Position numbers and translations under genes: made by a program
Notes under the pieces: model-generated
Databases searched by the model: none
What the model was told of the DNA's origin: nothing
The model's input: only the letters and a program-made list of their open reading frames with translations
Source: Billgrantia campisalis
GTDB taxonomy: Bacteria; Pseudomonadota; Gammaproteobacteria; Pseudomonadales; Halomonadaceae
Direction of reading: 5' to 3'
Assembly: GCF_022341425.1 (NCBI RefSeq)
Contig: NZ_JABFUC010000006.1
Location: forward strand, 186,001-250,000
Length of the DNA stretch: 64,000 bases
Shown here: piece by piece, positions 8,978 through 18,073 of the stretch
How the letters are laid out: each line of letters starts with the position of its first letter
How positions within the stretch are numbered: the stretch's first letter is position 1

Positions 8978-10048
8978 ATGACGCCTATCTGGCGCAGTAC
9001 GCTCACTCTGGCCGGTGCGGCCACCCTCAGCCTGGGCATGGCCCATGCCCAGAGTCCGGAGCTCTCCGATCCGCCCGCCATCGAGGGCGAGGTGGTGGCC
9101 GATCACGGCAGCCACACCATCCGCATGGGGATCGGGCTATCGGAAACCTCGCCCCAGTACATTTCCAGCCGCTATTTCGGCGACATTCTCGAACAGCGCA
9201 CCGACGGGCGCATCACGGTCAATGTCTTCCCCAACAGCCAGCTGGGTGATGACGTGCAGATGATGGAGATGCTGCAGACCGGCACCCTGGACATGACCTA
9301 CCCGTCGAGTTCGGCTGCCACCACCTATGTGTCCGAGCTCGCCGCCTTCGACCTGCCGTTCTTGTTGCCGTCGCGTGAAGCGGCCATCGCCGTCATGCAC
9401 AGCGAGGTGGCTCAGGGCATGCTCGATGCCTTCGAGGACACCGGGATCAAGGCGCTGACCTTTTCCGAGAACGGCTATCGCCAGCTCTCCAACAGCGCCC
9501 GGCCGGTAACCTCCCCGCAGGATGTGGCGGGTCTGGATGTGCGCGGCCTGACGGTACGGACCATGGAGAACCCTGTTCACCTCGCCATCTGGGAGGCGCT
9601 GGGCGCCAACCCCACGCCGATGGCCTTTGGTGAACTCTTCTCGGCCATGGAGCAGGGCGTGGTCGATGGGCAGGAGAACCCCTGGAGCACCATTCTCACC
9701 TCCAATTTCAATGAAGTGCAGGACTATGGTACCGAAACCCGCCATGTCTATACGCCCTTCATCATGATGATGTCCGAGCGCACCTGGAATCGCCTCGACC
9801 CTGCCTATCAGGCACTGGTTCAGGAAGCGGCACGCCAGTCGGCCGAGTACGAGATCCAGCTGTCGGCGGAGTACGATGACTGGTCGCGCAGCCAGCTCGA
9901 GGAGCGCGGTATGCAGATCACTCGCCTCGATGACGAGCAGATCGCCGCCTTCCAGGAGGCCGTGCAGCCGGTCTATGAGGAGTGGTCACCGCGTATTGGC
10001 GAAGACTTGATCGCCGAAATCCAAGCGATTGCCAACGCGGTCCAGTAA
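8978..10048 (+). CDS. dctP: TRAP transporter substrate-binding protein (DctP)
   Basis: 356 residues with a signal peptide ending near AHA (residue 22) and the DctP fold. The diagnostic stretch around residues 180-220 (LDVRGLTVRTMENPVHLAIW, then GVVDGQENP) includes the arginine that clamps ligand carboxylates. It delivers an organic acid to the DctQ/DctM permease using the sodium gradient. The start at 8978 has GGAG upstream. The location behind a GntR operator and ahead of gluconokinase makes gluconate or a close sugar acid the likely ligand; that part is inference. Confidence 0.88.
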   Translation: MTPIWRSTLTLAGAATLSLGMAHAQSPELSDPPAIEGEVVADHGSHTIRMGIGLSETSPQYISSRYFGDILEQRTDGRITVNVFPNSQLGDDVQMMEMLQTGTLDMTYPSSSAATTYVSELAAFDLPFLLPSREAAIAVMHSEVAQGMLDAFEDTGIKALTFSENGYRQLSNSARPVTSPQDVAGLDVRGLTVRTMENPVHLAIWEALGANPTPMAFGELFSAMEQGVVDGQENPWSTILTSNFNEVQDYGTETRHVYTPFIMMMSERTWNRLDPAYQALVQEAARQSAEYEIQLSAEYDDWSRSQLEERGMQITRLDDEQIAAFQEAVQPVYEEWSPRIGEDLIAEIQAIANAVQ

Positions 10049-10075
10049 CCACCGATTCCTTTCGCCCATTGACAG

Positions 10076-10109
10076 GACAGGGCAAGGGGAACTCGCCCCT
10101 TGCCCTGTC
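10076..10109 (+). promoter_or_regulatory. Intercistronic stem-loop between dctP and dctQ
   Basis: A perfect 14-bp stem (GACAGGGCAAGGGG with its complement) and 6-base loop, without a T-tract. Such structures often stabilise the upstream mRNA or limit read-through, giving more binding protein than permease. Confidence 0.7.
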
Positions 10110-10122
10110 GCCGGAGTCTTCC

Positions 10123-10713
10123 ATGACATCCTCAACGCCGCCACCGGCCGACCCCGGTGTCTATCTCGACGACCCCAATCGCAAGCCGCTGGAATTCGAT
10201 TTCGAAACCCGTAAGGGGCCTGCCGTCTTTCGCTGGCTGACCCTGGCCATGGAGCAACTGATCGCCGCCATCCTGGTCGCCCTGATCGTCTCGGTCTCGG
10301 CCAACGTCATCGGCCGCTCGCTGCTTAACCGCTCGCTGCCATGGGCCGATGAGCTGGCGCGCATGCTGTTTATCTGGCTGGTCTTTATCGGTGCCGCGGC
10401 GGCCTTCGCCCGCTACGAACATATCGCCGTGGACTACTTGGTGCGCCGCCTCAAGCCGCGTGCCGCCTACGGGCTCTACCTGATTCAGCACCTGATCATC
10501 GCCGGCCTGATGGGGGTGATGCTGTATGGCGGCTACCTGGTGCTGTCGCGCTCCACCGGTCGCACCGCCATCCTCGGCGTGCCCTGGAACCTGATCAACA
10601 TCGCGTTGGTACTGTGTGCCGCCTTCATCGGGGCCGTGGCCCTGTGGCGTGCCTGGCAGTGCATCAGGCTGATTCGCTCACCTTGGTCATCTACCCCTCA
10701 GGGAGGGCGCTGA
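10123..10713 (+). CDS. dctQ: TRAP transporter small permease (DctQ)
   Basis: 196 residues with a soluble N-terminal tail of about 40 residues and four membrane helices. Typical DctQ segments are SANVIGRSLLNRSLPWADELARMLFIW around residues 60-87 and the YEHIAVDYL stretch after helix 2. It forms the membrane complex with DctM. The stop is three bases before the dctM ATG. The long polar N-terminus is slightly unusual for the family. Same operon as dctP, but separated from it by a strong stem-loop. Confidence 0.88.
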   Translation: MTSSTPPPADPGVYLDDPNRKPLEFDFETRKGPAVFRWLTLAMEQLIAAILVALIVSVSANVIGRSLLNRSLPWADELARMLFIWLVFIGAAAAFARYEHIAVDYLVRRLKPRAAYGLYLIQHLIIAGLMGVMLYGGYLVLSRSTGRTAILGVPWNLINIALVLCAAFIGAVALWRAWQCIRLIRSPWSSTPQGGR

Positions 10714-10716
10714 GCC

Positions 10717-12000
10717 ATGCTCTGGATCTTTCTTGGTATCCTGTTCGCCTCTATCGCCCTGGGCTTGCCCATTGCCTTCGGGCTGGGTGTGGCGGCGGTG
10801 GTCATGGCGGTGCTCTCCGATATTCCGCTGTCCATTCTGATCGAGCAGTCGATTCGCGGCGTCAATAGCTTTCCGCTGCTGGCGATTCCCTTCTTCATTC
10901 TGGTCGGCGAAGTGATGAGCGCTGGAGGTATTGCCCAACGCTTAATGGGGCTGGCCGGTGCGCTGGTCGGCTTCATTCGCGGCGGTCTTGGCCAGGTGGC
11001 AATCACCGGCTCGATGTTCTTCGGCGGCATCAGCGGCTCGGCGGTAGCCGATACCGCGGCTACCGGTTCGATGATGATCCCCTCGATGAAGCAGCAGGGT
11101 TACTCCGCCCCTCATGCCACGGCGATCAATACCGTCTCGTCGGTGATCGGCATCATCATTCCCCCCTCGATTCCGCTGATCCTCTACGGCATTGTGACCG
11201 AGACTTCGATCAGTCGGCTGTTCATTGCCGGGATCGTGCCGGGGGTGTTGATCGGTTTGGCGTTGATGGTTACCACCTTCATCATGGCCGGCATCGAGCA
11301 TGCCGGGCAGACACGCAAGTTCCGCTTCGACCTGCTATGGCAGGCCTTCAAATCCGCCTGGCTGGCACTGGTGCTGCCGGTGATCGTGATCGGCGGGATT
11401 ATCGGTGGGGTCTTTACCGCCACCGAGGCGGCGGTGGCCGCGCTGCTCTATTCGCTGCTCATCTCCCTGCTAGTGTATCGCGAGATTGGGCTGCGTGACC
11501 TGTGGGGCATGCTGATCCGCACCGCGCGGCTGACCGGCATGGTGCTGTTGCTGCTGGCCTTCGCCACGGTGATCGCTTGGTTTCTGACCATTAACATGGT
11601 GCCGCAGACCCTGGTGGGCCAGGTACAGGCGATCACCCAGGAGCCGTTCTTGCTGCTGCTGATCGTCGCCGCTCTGCTGCTGGTGGTGGGCTTCGTCATG
11701 GACCTGACCCCGGCGATGGTGATCATGGCGCCGATGCTGATGCCGATCGTCACCTCGGTGGGCATCGACCCGGCCTACTTCGGCGTACTGATGGCCTTCA
11801 TCCTCGGTATCGGCCTGCTGACGCCACCGGTGGGGACCTGCCTCTACGTCGGCTGCGGAGTGGGCAAGGTGTCGATGGAGTCGCTGGTCAAGGCGATGCT
11901 GCCCTACTACGCGGCGCTGCTGGTAATGCTGGTGGTATTGATCGCCTTTCCGGGCCTGGTTACCTGGCTGCCTGACCTGACCGCCGTGCGCGGCAACTGA
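10717..12000 (+). CDS. dctM: TRAP transporter large permease (DctM)
   Basis: 427 residues, normal length for DctM, with about 12 hydrophobic segments. Landmark motifs are the FFGGISGSAVADTAATGSMMIP segment near residues 105-127, IPPSIPLILYG, and the LTPPVGTCLYVG segment near residue 370. It is the sodium-coupled translocation subunit working with DctQ and DctP. It follows dctQ with a 3-base gap and precedes gluconokinase by 19 bases, so all four genes are probably one transcript. Confidence 0.9.
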   Translation: MLWIFLGILFASIALGLPIAFGLGVAAVVMAVLSDIPLSILIEQSIRGVNSFPLLAIPFFILVGEVMSAGGIAQRLMGLAGALVGFIRGGLGQVAITGSMFFGGISGSAVADTAATGSMMIPSMKQQGYSAPHATAINTVSSVIGIIIPPSIPLILYGIVTETSISRLFIAGIVPGVLIGLALMVTTFIMAGIEHAGQTRKFRFDLLWQAFKSAWLALVLPVIVIGGIIGGVFTATEAAVAALLYSLLISLLVYREIGLRDLWGMLIRTARLTGMVLLLLAFATVIAWFLTINMVPQTLVGQVQAITQEPFLLLLIVAALLLVVGFVMDLTPAMVIMAPMLMPIVTSVGIDPAYFGVLMAFILGIGLLTPPVGTCLYVGCGVGKVSMESLVKAMLPYYAALLVMLVVLIAFPGLVTWLPDLTAVRGN

Positions 12001-12019
12001 CACTGACAAGGAGGTCATC

Positions 12020-12532
12020 ATGTCAGACGCCACGTATCGCATCCTGGTCATGGGCGTATCCGGTTCGGGCAAGTCGCATGTCGGTCGCCTGCTCGCCAAA
12101 CGACTCGAAGCCGACTTCATCGATGGCGATGACCACCACTCACCGGCCAGCATCGCCAAGATGGCCAACGGGACGCCGCTCGATGACGGCGACCGACAGG
12201 ATTGGCTGCAGACTCTGGCCGGCTTCTTTGGCGACTACCGGCGTCACGATGCCAGCCTGGTGATCGCTTGCTCGGCCCTGAAAGGCCGCTACCGGGAGTT
12301 GCTACGCAACGCGGACCCGGCACTGCGGATTCTCTACCTACATGGCGAACGGACACTGCTGAGACAGCGCCTGATGGCTCGGCCGGAGCACTTCTTCAAG
12401 GGGGATGAGATGCTTGACAGCCAGCTGGCCGACCTGGAGCCGCCGAGCGAAGGGGAGGCCTTGGCGCTGTCAGTCAGCCGTTCTCCGCAGTGCATTGTGG
12501 AGGCCTGCATGGACTGGCTGCGCATGCCTTGA
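12020..12532 (+). CDS. gntK: Gluconokinase
   Basis: 170 residues, the usual GntK size. A P-loop GVSGSGKS lies at 12-19, followed by the DGDDHHSPASIAKMANGTPLDD region (about 34-55) that marks gluconokinases. It phosphorylates gluconate to 6-phosphogluconate with ATP for the Entner-Doudoroff or pentose phosphate route. AAGGAGG precedes ATG 12020. Its place right behind a TRAP importer and ahead of GntR supports uptake and activation of gluconate as one unit. Confidence 0.92.
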   Translation: MSDATYRILVMGVSGSGKSHVGRLLAKRLEADFIDGDDHHSPASIAKMANGTPLDDGDRQDWLQTLAGFFGDYRRHDASLVIACSALKGRYRELLRNADPALRILYLHGERTLLRQRLMARPEHFFKGDEMLDSQLADLEPPSEGEALALSVSRSPQCIVEACMDWLRMP

Positions 12533-12639
12533 CCCGAGGGTAGTGGGACGGGCATGCGTTGACGGGACAAGTCGGGTATCTTGGCTGCGCCGCCACGTTC
12601 CGCCCTGGATAGGGCTCATCGCCAAGTCAGCTGAAAGCC

Positions 12640-13635
12640 GTGAAAAAGAAACGCCCTACACTTCAGGATATCGCCGATAAGGTCGGCGCCACCAAGATGA
12701 CCGTGAGCCGCTGCCTGCGCGACCCGGCCACGGTCTCGGAGGGGCTTCGCCAGCGCATCTTCGAGGTGGCCGAGCAGCTTGGCTATATCCCCAACCGGGC
12801 CCCGGATATTCTCTCCAAGGCCAAGAGTCATGCCATCGGCGTACTGGTGCCGTCGCTGACCAATCAGGTATTCGCCGAGGTGATCGTCGGCATCGAGACG
12901 ATCACCGAGCCGGCGGGCTATCACCTGATGCTCTCCCACTACGGCTACAGTCAGGAGCTGGAGGAGCGCAGCCTGGCCTCGCTGCTCTCCTATAACGTGG
13001 ACGGCGTGATCCTCTCCGACAGCCACCACAGCCCGCGTAGCCTGCGTATGCTGGAGACCGCCGGCATCCCCACCGTGGAGATCATGGACTCGCTGACCCC
13101 GCCGCTGCACCAGGCGGTGGGCTACGACAATGTCCAGGCCGCCTACGACATGGTCAGCGAGATGATTCGCCGCGGCCGTCGCCGGATCATCTACCTGGCG
13201 GTGCGCCTCGATGAGCGTACCCGCCAGCGTGAAGCGGGTTACCGCCGCGCCATGCAGGAGCAGGGCCTCGAGCCGGTCACCCTGCAGCGCAGTCAGCGCT
13301 CCTCCTACAGCGTCGGGGCCGCCCTGCTGGGGGAAATCCTCAGCGACTATCCGACCGCCGATGGAATCTTCTGCACCAACGACGACGTGGCGGTGGGGGC
13401 CTACTTCGAGTGCCTGCGCCGCGGCGTGAAGGTGCCCGAGCAGTTGGCGGTGGCCGGTTTTCATGGCCATGACGTGGGACAGGTGATGACGCCGCGGCTG
13501 GCCAGCGTGATCACGCCGCGTCAGGCCATCGGCGAACGCGCGGCCAGCGAGCTGCTCAGGCGCATCCGCGGCGAGGCGGGAGGGGAAGCGGCAATCGATC
13601 TGGGCTATCGCATCGAGCCCGGTATGACGCTGTGA
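12640..13635 (+). CDS. gntR: LacI-family gluconate repressor GntR
   Basis: 331 residues with a LacI helix-turn-helix at residues 7-26 (TLQDIADKVGATKMTVSRCL) followed by a periplasmic-binding-protein-like effector domain containing the IGVLVPSLTNQVFAE start seen in GntR/IdnR. GTG start at 12640. The probable operator is the palindrome at 8869-8884, some 3.8 kb upstream at the head of the operon. No second copy of this operator was seen in front of gntR itself. Gluconate or 6-phosphogluconate would be the expected inducer. Confidence 0.88.
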   Translation: MKKKRPTLQDIADKVGATKMTVSRCLRDPATVSEGLRQRIFEVAEQLGYIPNRAPDILSKAKSHAIGVLVPSLTNQVFAEVIVGIETITEPAGYHLMLSHYGYSQELEERSLASLLSYNVDGVILSDSHHSPRSLRMLETAGIPTVEIMDSLTPPLHQAVGYDNVQAAYDMVSEMIRRGRRRIIYLAVRLDERTRQREAGYRRAMQEQGLEPVTLQRSQRSSYSVGAALLGEILSDYPTADGIFCTNDDVAVGAYFECLRRGVKVPEQLAVAGFHGHDVGQVMTPRLASVITPRQAIGERAASELLRRIRGEAGGEAAIDLGYRIEPGMTL

Positions 13636-13645
13636 GCCCGGCGGC

Positions 13646-14053
13646 TCAGTCGTTTGAGTCCGGCGCCTCGCGGCGCCGGCGCACCATCAGGGTGATCTCC
13701 ACGTTGGCGCCGCCGTAGAGGCGCGGTGTCATCGTGCAGGTGCGCGCCGGATAGCGGTGATGGTCGAAGAACTCGGCGTAGGCGGCGTCCATGTTGCGCA
13801 GTTCGTCGAGGTTGGTCAGGTGGACGTCGGCCCGCACCGTATCGGCCACATCCGCCCCCACATAGGTCAGCATGCGCGCCAGGCGACGCATCACCCAGCG
13901 GGTCTCCTCGCCGATATCGCCCATCACGCTCTCACCGCCCTGGATATCAGCCACGGTCAGCCCCGAGACGAACACGTAATGGTCATCGAGTACGAGATGG
14001 CTGCCGGGAAAGGCCGGTATCGCCAGCGTAGGATCGTTGCGGTAGTCGGGCAT
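13646..14053 (-). CDS. RidA family protein
   Basis: 135 residues of the YjgF/YER057c/UK114 fold: FVSGLTVAD near residue 50, ADTVRADVHLTNL and the C-terminal RTCTMTPRLYGGANVEITLM stretch. RidA enzymes hydrolyse reactive enamine/imine intermediates from PLP enzymes; the arginine needed for this lies in PARTC. It is divergent from maoC-pta, with a repeat-rich control region between them, and converges on gntR with only 10 bases between stops. Start at 14053 preferred over longer in-frame options because of AGAGAG upstream and homology. Confidence 0.85.
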   Translation of the reverse strand: MPDYRNDPTLAIPAFPGSHLVLDDHYVFVSGLTVADIQGGESVMGDIGEETRWVMRRLARMLTYVGADVADTVRADVHLTNLDELRNMDAAYAEFFDHHRYPARTCTMTPRLYGGANVEITLMVRRRREAPDSND

Positions 14054-14092
14054 TGCGGTGTCTCTCTTGCACGTCCAGGGGCCTGAGTCACT

Positions 14093-14124
14093 ATAGTAGT
14101 TGTCTAATAGTAGTTGCCTAGACA
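14093..14124. promoter_or_regulatory. Tandem 14-bp repeats in the ridA / maoC-pta control region
   Basis: ATAGTAGTTGTCTA (14093-14106) is followed directly by ATAGTAGTTGCCTA (14107-14120), one mismatch. An inverted pair TGTCTA (14101-14106) and TAGACA (14119-14124) overlaps them. This looks like a binding region for an unidentified regulator of one or both divergent genes. Confidence 0.55.
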
Positions 14125-14256
14125 CCGCCCCGCGAAAGCCGCGCCGGGCCGGATTTCGGCCTTGATATCGGTCAAGCTATCGTCGATGCTGACTGGATGC
14201 CCCATGCTGCGTTGCAGTATGTTGGGCGCCATCCCTATCCCATGGAGACCCACCGG

Positions 14257-15675
14257 ATGGATAACCACGAGCTAATGGACGGCAACGGCTATATTGAGAA
14301 CCGTACCTTCGACGAAATCGACATCGGCGAGAGCGCTTCGCTCGAGAAGCGCCTGACCCTGGACGACATTAAGCTCTTCGCGATCATGTCCGGCGACATC
14401 AACCCGGCACATCTCGACGAGGACTTCGCCAAGAGCACGCGCTTTCAGGAGGTGGTGGCCCACGGCATGTGGGGCGGGGCGCTGATCTCCACGGTGCTGG
14501 GTACCGAACTGCCCGGCGCCGGCACCATTTATCTGGGGCAGACACTGCGTTTTCGCGAGCCGGTGCGACTCGGCGATGTGCTGCAGGTCAGCGTCAAGGT
14601 GCGCAGCAAGGACGAGGCGCGCAAGCGCATCATCTTCGACTGTCGCTGCACCAACCAGAACGGCCGCATCGTCATCGAGGGCGAGGCCGAGGTGCAGGCG
14701 CCCACCGAGAAGATTCGTCGTCCGCGTACCGTGCTGCCGCGGGTGCGCATGGCCGAGCGCGCTCGCCTGCACGAGCTGCTCACCGCGGCGGACCTGCCCG
14801 AGCCGGTGGACATGGCGGTGGTTCACCCGGTCGACGAGGTGTCGATCATGGGGGCCTATGAGTCGGCGCGCCACCGGCTGATCCGCCCGGTGCTGGTCGG
14901 GCCCGAGGCCAAGATCCGCGCCGCCGCCGAGGCGGCCGGCATCGACATCAGCGAGTTTCCGCTGGTCGACGTGCCCCACAGCCATGCCGCTGCCGCCGAA
15001 GCGGTGGCGATGGTGCGTGCGGGACGGGTCGGAGCACTGATGAAGGGGGCGCTGCACACCGACGAGCTGCTTCACGAGGTGGTCAAGCGCGACGGCGGGC
15101 TGCGCACCGAGCGCTGCATCAGCCATGTGATGGCCTTCGATGTGCCCACCTACCCGCGGCCGCTGTTCATTACCGACGCGGCGATCAATATCGACCCCAA
15201 GCTGGACGCCAAGCGCGATATCGTGCAGAACGCCATCGACCTGGCCCACGCCGTGGGTAACGCCAACCCCAAGGTGGCGATTCTCTCGGCGGTAGAGACC
15301 GTCAACTCCAAGATCGCCTCGACCCTGGAGGCGGCGGCGCTGTGCAAGATGGCCGAGCGCGGTCAGATCCGCGGCGGGGTCATCGACGGTCCGCTGGCCT
15401 TCGACAATGCCGTCTCCGAAGCCGCCGCAGCCGCCAAGGGCATCGTCTCGCCGGTGGCGGGGCGGGCCGATATCCTGGTGGCGCCTGACCTGGAATCCGC
15501 CAACATGCTGATGAAGCAGCTGACCTACCTGGCCGACGCCACCGGCGCCGGCCTGGTGGTGGGCGCCCGGGTGCCCATCGTGCTGACCAGCCGCGCCGAC
15601 GACGCCATCACCCGCTTGGCCTCCTGCGCCCTGGCGCTGCTGGCCGCCTCCTATCAGCAGCGGGTGGGGGTATGA
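14257..15675 (+). CDS. Bifunctional MaoC-like hydratase / phosphate acetyltransferase
   Basis: 472 residues: a MaoC hot-dog domain (about 15-150, with the MSGDINPAHLDEDFA catalytic segment) fused to a Pta domain (about 170-472, with MKGALHTDELLHEVV). Pta interconverts acetyl-CoA and acetyl phosphate; the MaoC part hydrates enoyl-CoA. This fusion is a known family usually paired with ackA, as here (4-base overlap ATGA). Start at ATG 14257 with GGAG nine bases upstream; in-frame ATGs at 14197 and 14242 have poorer sites. It may divert acyl-CoA overflow to acetate. Confidence 0.9.
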   Translation: MDNHELMDGNGYIENRTFDEIDIGESASLEKRLTLDDIKLFAIMSGDINPAHLDEDFAKSTRFQEVVAHGMWGGALISTVLGTELPGAGTIYLGQTLRFREPVRLGDVLQVSVKVRSKDEARKRIIFDCRCTNQNGRIVIEGEAEVQAPTEKIRRPRTVLPRVRMAERARLHELLTAADLPEPVDMAVVHPVDEVSIMGAYESARHRLIRPVLVGPEAKIRAAAEAAGIDISEFPLVDVPHSHAAAAEAVAMVRAGRVGALMKGALHTDELLHEVVKRDGGLRTERCISHVMAFDVPTYPRPLFITDAAINIDPKLDAKRDIVQNAIDLAHAVGNANPKVAILSAVETVNSKIASTLEAAALCKMAERGQIRGGVIDGPLAFDNAVSEAAAAAKGIVSPVAGRADILVAPDLESANMLMKQLTYLADATGAGLVVGARVPIVLTSRADDAITRLASCALALLAASYQQRVGV

Positions 15676-16901
15676 TGCGCGAGATCCTGGTCATCAACAG
15701 CGGCTCCTCGAGCCTCAAGTTCGCGCTGTTCGGCGCACCGGAAGGCGGTGAGCTGAGCGAGCTCGCGCTGCGCTTTCGCGGCCACCTGGCCGGTCTCGGC
15801 GGCCAGGCACGGCTGAGCCTACACGACGCCGAGGGCAGGGCGCTGGAGACCGCCGGCTCGGCGCTGGACGCGCTGCCCGCCGAGCTCGATCACGACACCG
15901 CCCTGGAGCGGCTGCTGGCGTGGGTCGAGGCCCACCCGGACCTGGGCGATATCGCGGCGGTGGGGCATCGCATCGTCCACGGCGGGCACGACCATACTGA
16001 CCCGGTGCGCCTGGATGCCTCGACCCTGGCGGCCCTCGAGTCGCTCAACCCCCTGGCGCCGCTGCACCAACCCTATGGGCTCGCCCCGGTGCGGGTACTC
16101 TCGGCGCTGCGCCCCGCGCTGCCCCAGGTAGCCTGCTTCGATACCGCCTTTCATGCCGGCCAGCCCGAGGTTGCCCGGCGTTTTCCGCTGCCGCGCCGCT
16201 ACCGCGAGGCGGGGGTGGTGCGCTACGGTTTCCACGGTCTCTCCTACGACTATATCAACCGCACCCTCAACGAGCGGGTGCTGCCGGACAGGGCGGGGAG
16301 CGGGCCGGCCCAGGGGACGCCCCCGGGGCGGGTGATCGTCGCCCACCTGGGCAACGGCGCCAGCCTGTGCGCCATGCGCGACGGCGTGAGTCAGGCCTCG
16401 ACCATGGGCTTCACCGCCCTGGAGGGGCTGATGATGGGCACCCGCAGCGGCAGCCTCGACCCGGGCCTGGTGCTGCACCTGATCCTGCAGGAGGGCATGT
16501 CCGCCGAGGCCGTGCAGCGGATGCTCTACAAGGAGTCCGGGCTGCTCGGGGTGTCCGGCATCAGCGGCGACATGCGCGAGCTGCTGGAGAGCGGTGCCCC
16601 CCAAGCCAGCGAGGCGATCGAGCTCTACGTCTACCGCATCGTGCGCGAGATCGGCAGCCTGGCGGCGGCGCTGGGTGGGCTGGACCACCTGGTGTTCACC
16701 GCCGGCATCGGCGAGCGCGCCGCCCCGGTGCGTGCCGCGGTGGTGGAAGGCTGCCAGTGGCTGGGGGCGGCGCTCGACCCAGTCGCCAATCGGGCCGATT
16801 CCAGCGATATCGCGGCGGCGAACAGCCGGGTGGGGCTGTGGGTGATCCCCACCGACGAAGAGCGCATGATCGCCTGGTATACTGCCAGCGCGCTAGCGTA
16901 G
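15672..16901 (+). CDS. ackA: Acetate kinase
   Basis: 409 residues with NSGSSSLKFALFG at the start (ATP fold of the ASKHA superfamily), GHRIVHGG near residue 97, FDTAFHA near 156 and MGTRSGSLDPG near 255. It converts acetyl phosphate and ADP to acetate and ATP, completing the Pta-AckA route with the gene it overlaps. Length and motifs are normal. The same enzyme pair can work in reverse to activate acetate. Confidence 0.93.
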   Translation: MMREILVINSGSSSLKFALFGAPEGGELSELALRFRGHLAGLGGQARLSLHDAEGRALETAGSALDALPAELDHDTALERLLAWVEAHPDLGDIAAVGHRIVHGGHDHTDPVRLDASTLAALESLNPLAPLHQPYGLAPVRVLSALRPALPQVACFDTAFHAGQPEVARRFPLPRRYREAGVVRYGFHGLSYDYINRTLNERVLPDRAGSGPAQGTPPGRVIVAHLGNGASLCAMRDGVSQASTMGFTALEGLMMGTRSGSLDPGLVLHLILQEGMSAEAVQRMLYKESGLLGVSGISGDMRELLESGAPQASEAIELYVYRIVREIGSLAAALGGLDHLVFTAGIGERAAPVRAAVVEGCQWLGAALDPVANRADSSDIAAANSRVGLWVIPTDEERMIAWYTASALA

Positions 16902-16951
16902 ACCGGGCCCCTCGACAGCACTGAGTCAGGGCCGAGCCTGAGGAGGGCCAC

Positions 16952-18073
16952 ATGCCGGGGAAGGGCATCATCCTGAGGCTCACCGAACGGCCGCAGCTGC
17001 CGACGCCCGTGGCGCGCATCGAGGCCATCGACCTGGCCCGGGGCATCGCCATCGCGCTGATGATCATCAGCCATGCGGTGAGCGGGCTCTATGGCATTCG
17101 CCAGGTGCCCGACTGGGGCATGGTGCCGATCCACCTGCTGACCAAGTTCTCCTCCTCGCTGTTCATCACCGTGTTCGGCATCGCCCTGGCCGTGGCCTTC
17201 CTGCCCAGGGTCGGCGAGCCCGGCTGGCCGCGGCGGCGTCTCAAGCTGTTGCTGCGCGGGCTCGAGGTGCTGTTCTGGTACAAGGTGCTGACCATCGTCG
17301 AGATGCTGCCGCTCTATGAGCCCCAGGACATCCTCGACGCCCTGCTGTACCAGCGCTTCCCGATCTGGGTGGAGATCCTCGGCTTCTACGCCATCGCCCT
17401 GCTGTGGCTGCCCTGGGTGCTGCCGCTGTGGCGGCGTCTGCCGCTGTGGTCGCGGCTGGTCGCGCCGGTGGCGGTGGCCCTGTTGGCGGGCGCCCTGGAG
17501 CGACACTTCCACTTCTGGGGCGTCGAGCCGCTCAAGGCGATCCTGGTGGAGGACGACAGCCACTACGCCTGGGGGCAGCTATCGCGCCTGCCGCTGGTGA
17601 TGCTGGGTCTGCTGATCGGCGAGGCGCTGCTGCGCGGCTACGCCGCCCCGGCGACCCGGCGGCGGCTGGTGCTCGGGGTAGGGGGCCTGGGCGTGGCCAT
17701 GCTGCTGGGCTTTTTCGCACTGGCGCTGCCCGAACTCTACGAGGCCCTGATAGCGGTGGCCAGGAACCGGGGCAAGCATCCTCCCGAACTCGCTTTCATG
17801 CTGTTCAGCCTGGGCGGCGCCCTGGTGATCCTGGCGCTCTGTCTGTGGGGCGGGGCCGGGGCGGCGCGGGCCCTGCGGCCGATCACCCTGATCGGCGGCG
17901 ACGCCCTCAAGGCGTTCGTCTTTCATATCGTGGTGATCTTCTTGCTCCTGCGCTTCCTGCTCGAGGCCTGGCAGGTCTACAGCTATCCGCAGACGCTGGG
18001 CATCGGCGTGGCGCTGGTGCTGGGGGCGGCGGGCTGGATCGCCCTGCTGCGCTGGATGGGGGCGCGGCGATGA
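16952..18073 (+). CDS. Multi-pass membrane acyltransferase of the DUF1624/HGSNAT type
   Basis: 373 residues with about ten hydrophobic helices. The start RIEAIDLARGIAIALMIISHAVSG is typical of DUF1624 and heparan-alpha-glucosaminide N-acetyltransferase-like proteins, with the histidine in the first helix thought to be catalytic. Such proteins move acyl groups across the membrane. GAGGAGG stands seven bases before ATG 16952. The next gene, a serine hydrolase, overlaps by four bases, suggesting a two-gene unit acting on an envelope substrate. The substrate is unknown. Confidence 0.75.
   Translation: MPGKGIILRLTERPQLPTPVARIEAIDLARGIAIALMIISHAVSGLYGIRQVPDWGMVPIHLLTKFSSSLFITVFGIALAVAFLPRVGEPGWPRRRLKLLLRGLEVLFWYKVLTIVEMLPLYEPQDILDALLYQRFPIWVEILGFYAIALLWLPWVLPLWRRLPLWSRLVAPVAVALLAGALERHFHFWGVEPLKAILVEDDSHYAWGQLSRLPLVMLGLLIGEALLRGYAAPATRRRLVLGVGGLGVAMLLGFFALALPELYEALIAVARNRGKHPPELAFMLFSLGGALVILALCLWGGAGAARALRPITLIGGDALKAFVFHIVVIFLLLRFLLEAWQVYSYPQTLGIGVALVLGAAGWIALLRWMGARR

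Noticed and set aside
12533..12639. A separate promoter and GntR operator in front of gntR
   Set aside because: TTGACG and TATCTT are only 12 bases apart and no TGTTACC-type palindrome is present.
17404..18069. Extension of the serine hydrolase upstream by 222 codons
   Set aside because: The extra part overlaps the membrane acyltransferase in another frame and reads as Gly/Arg/Ala-rich noise; the signal peptide begins at 18070.
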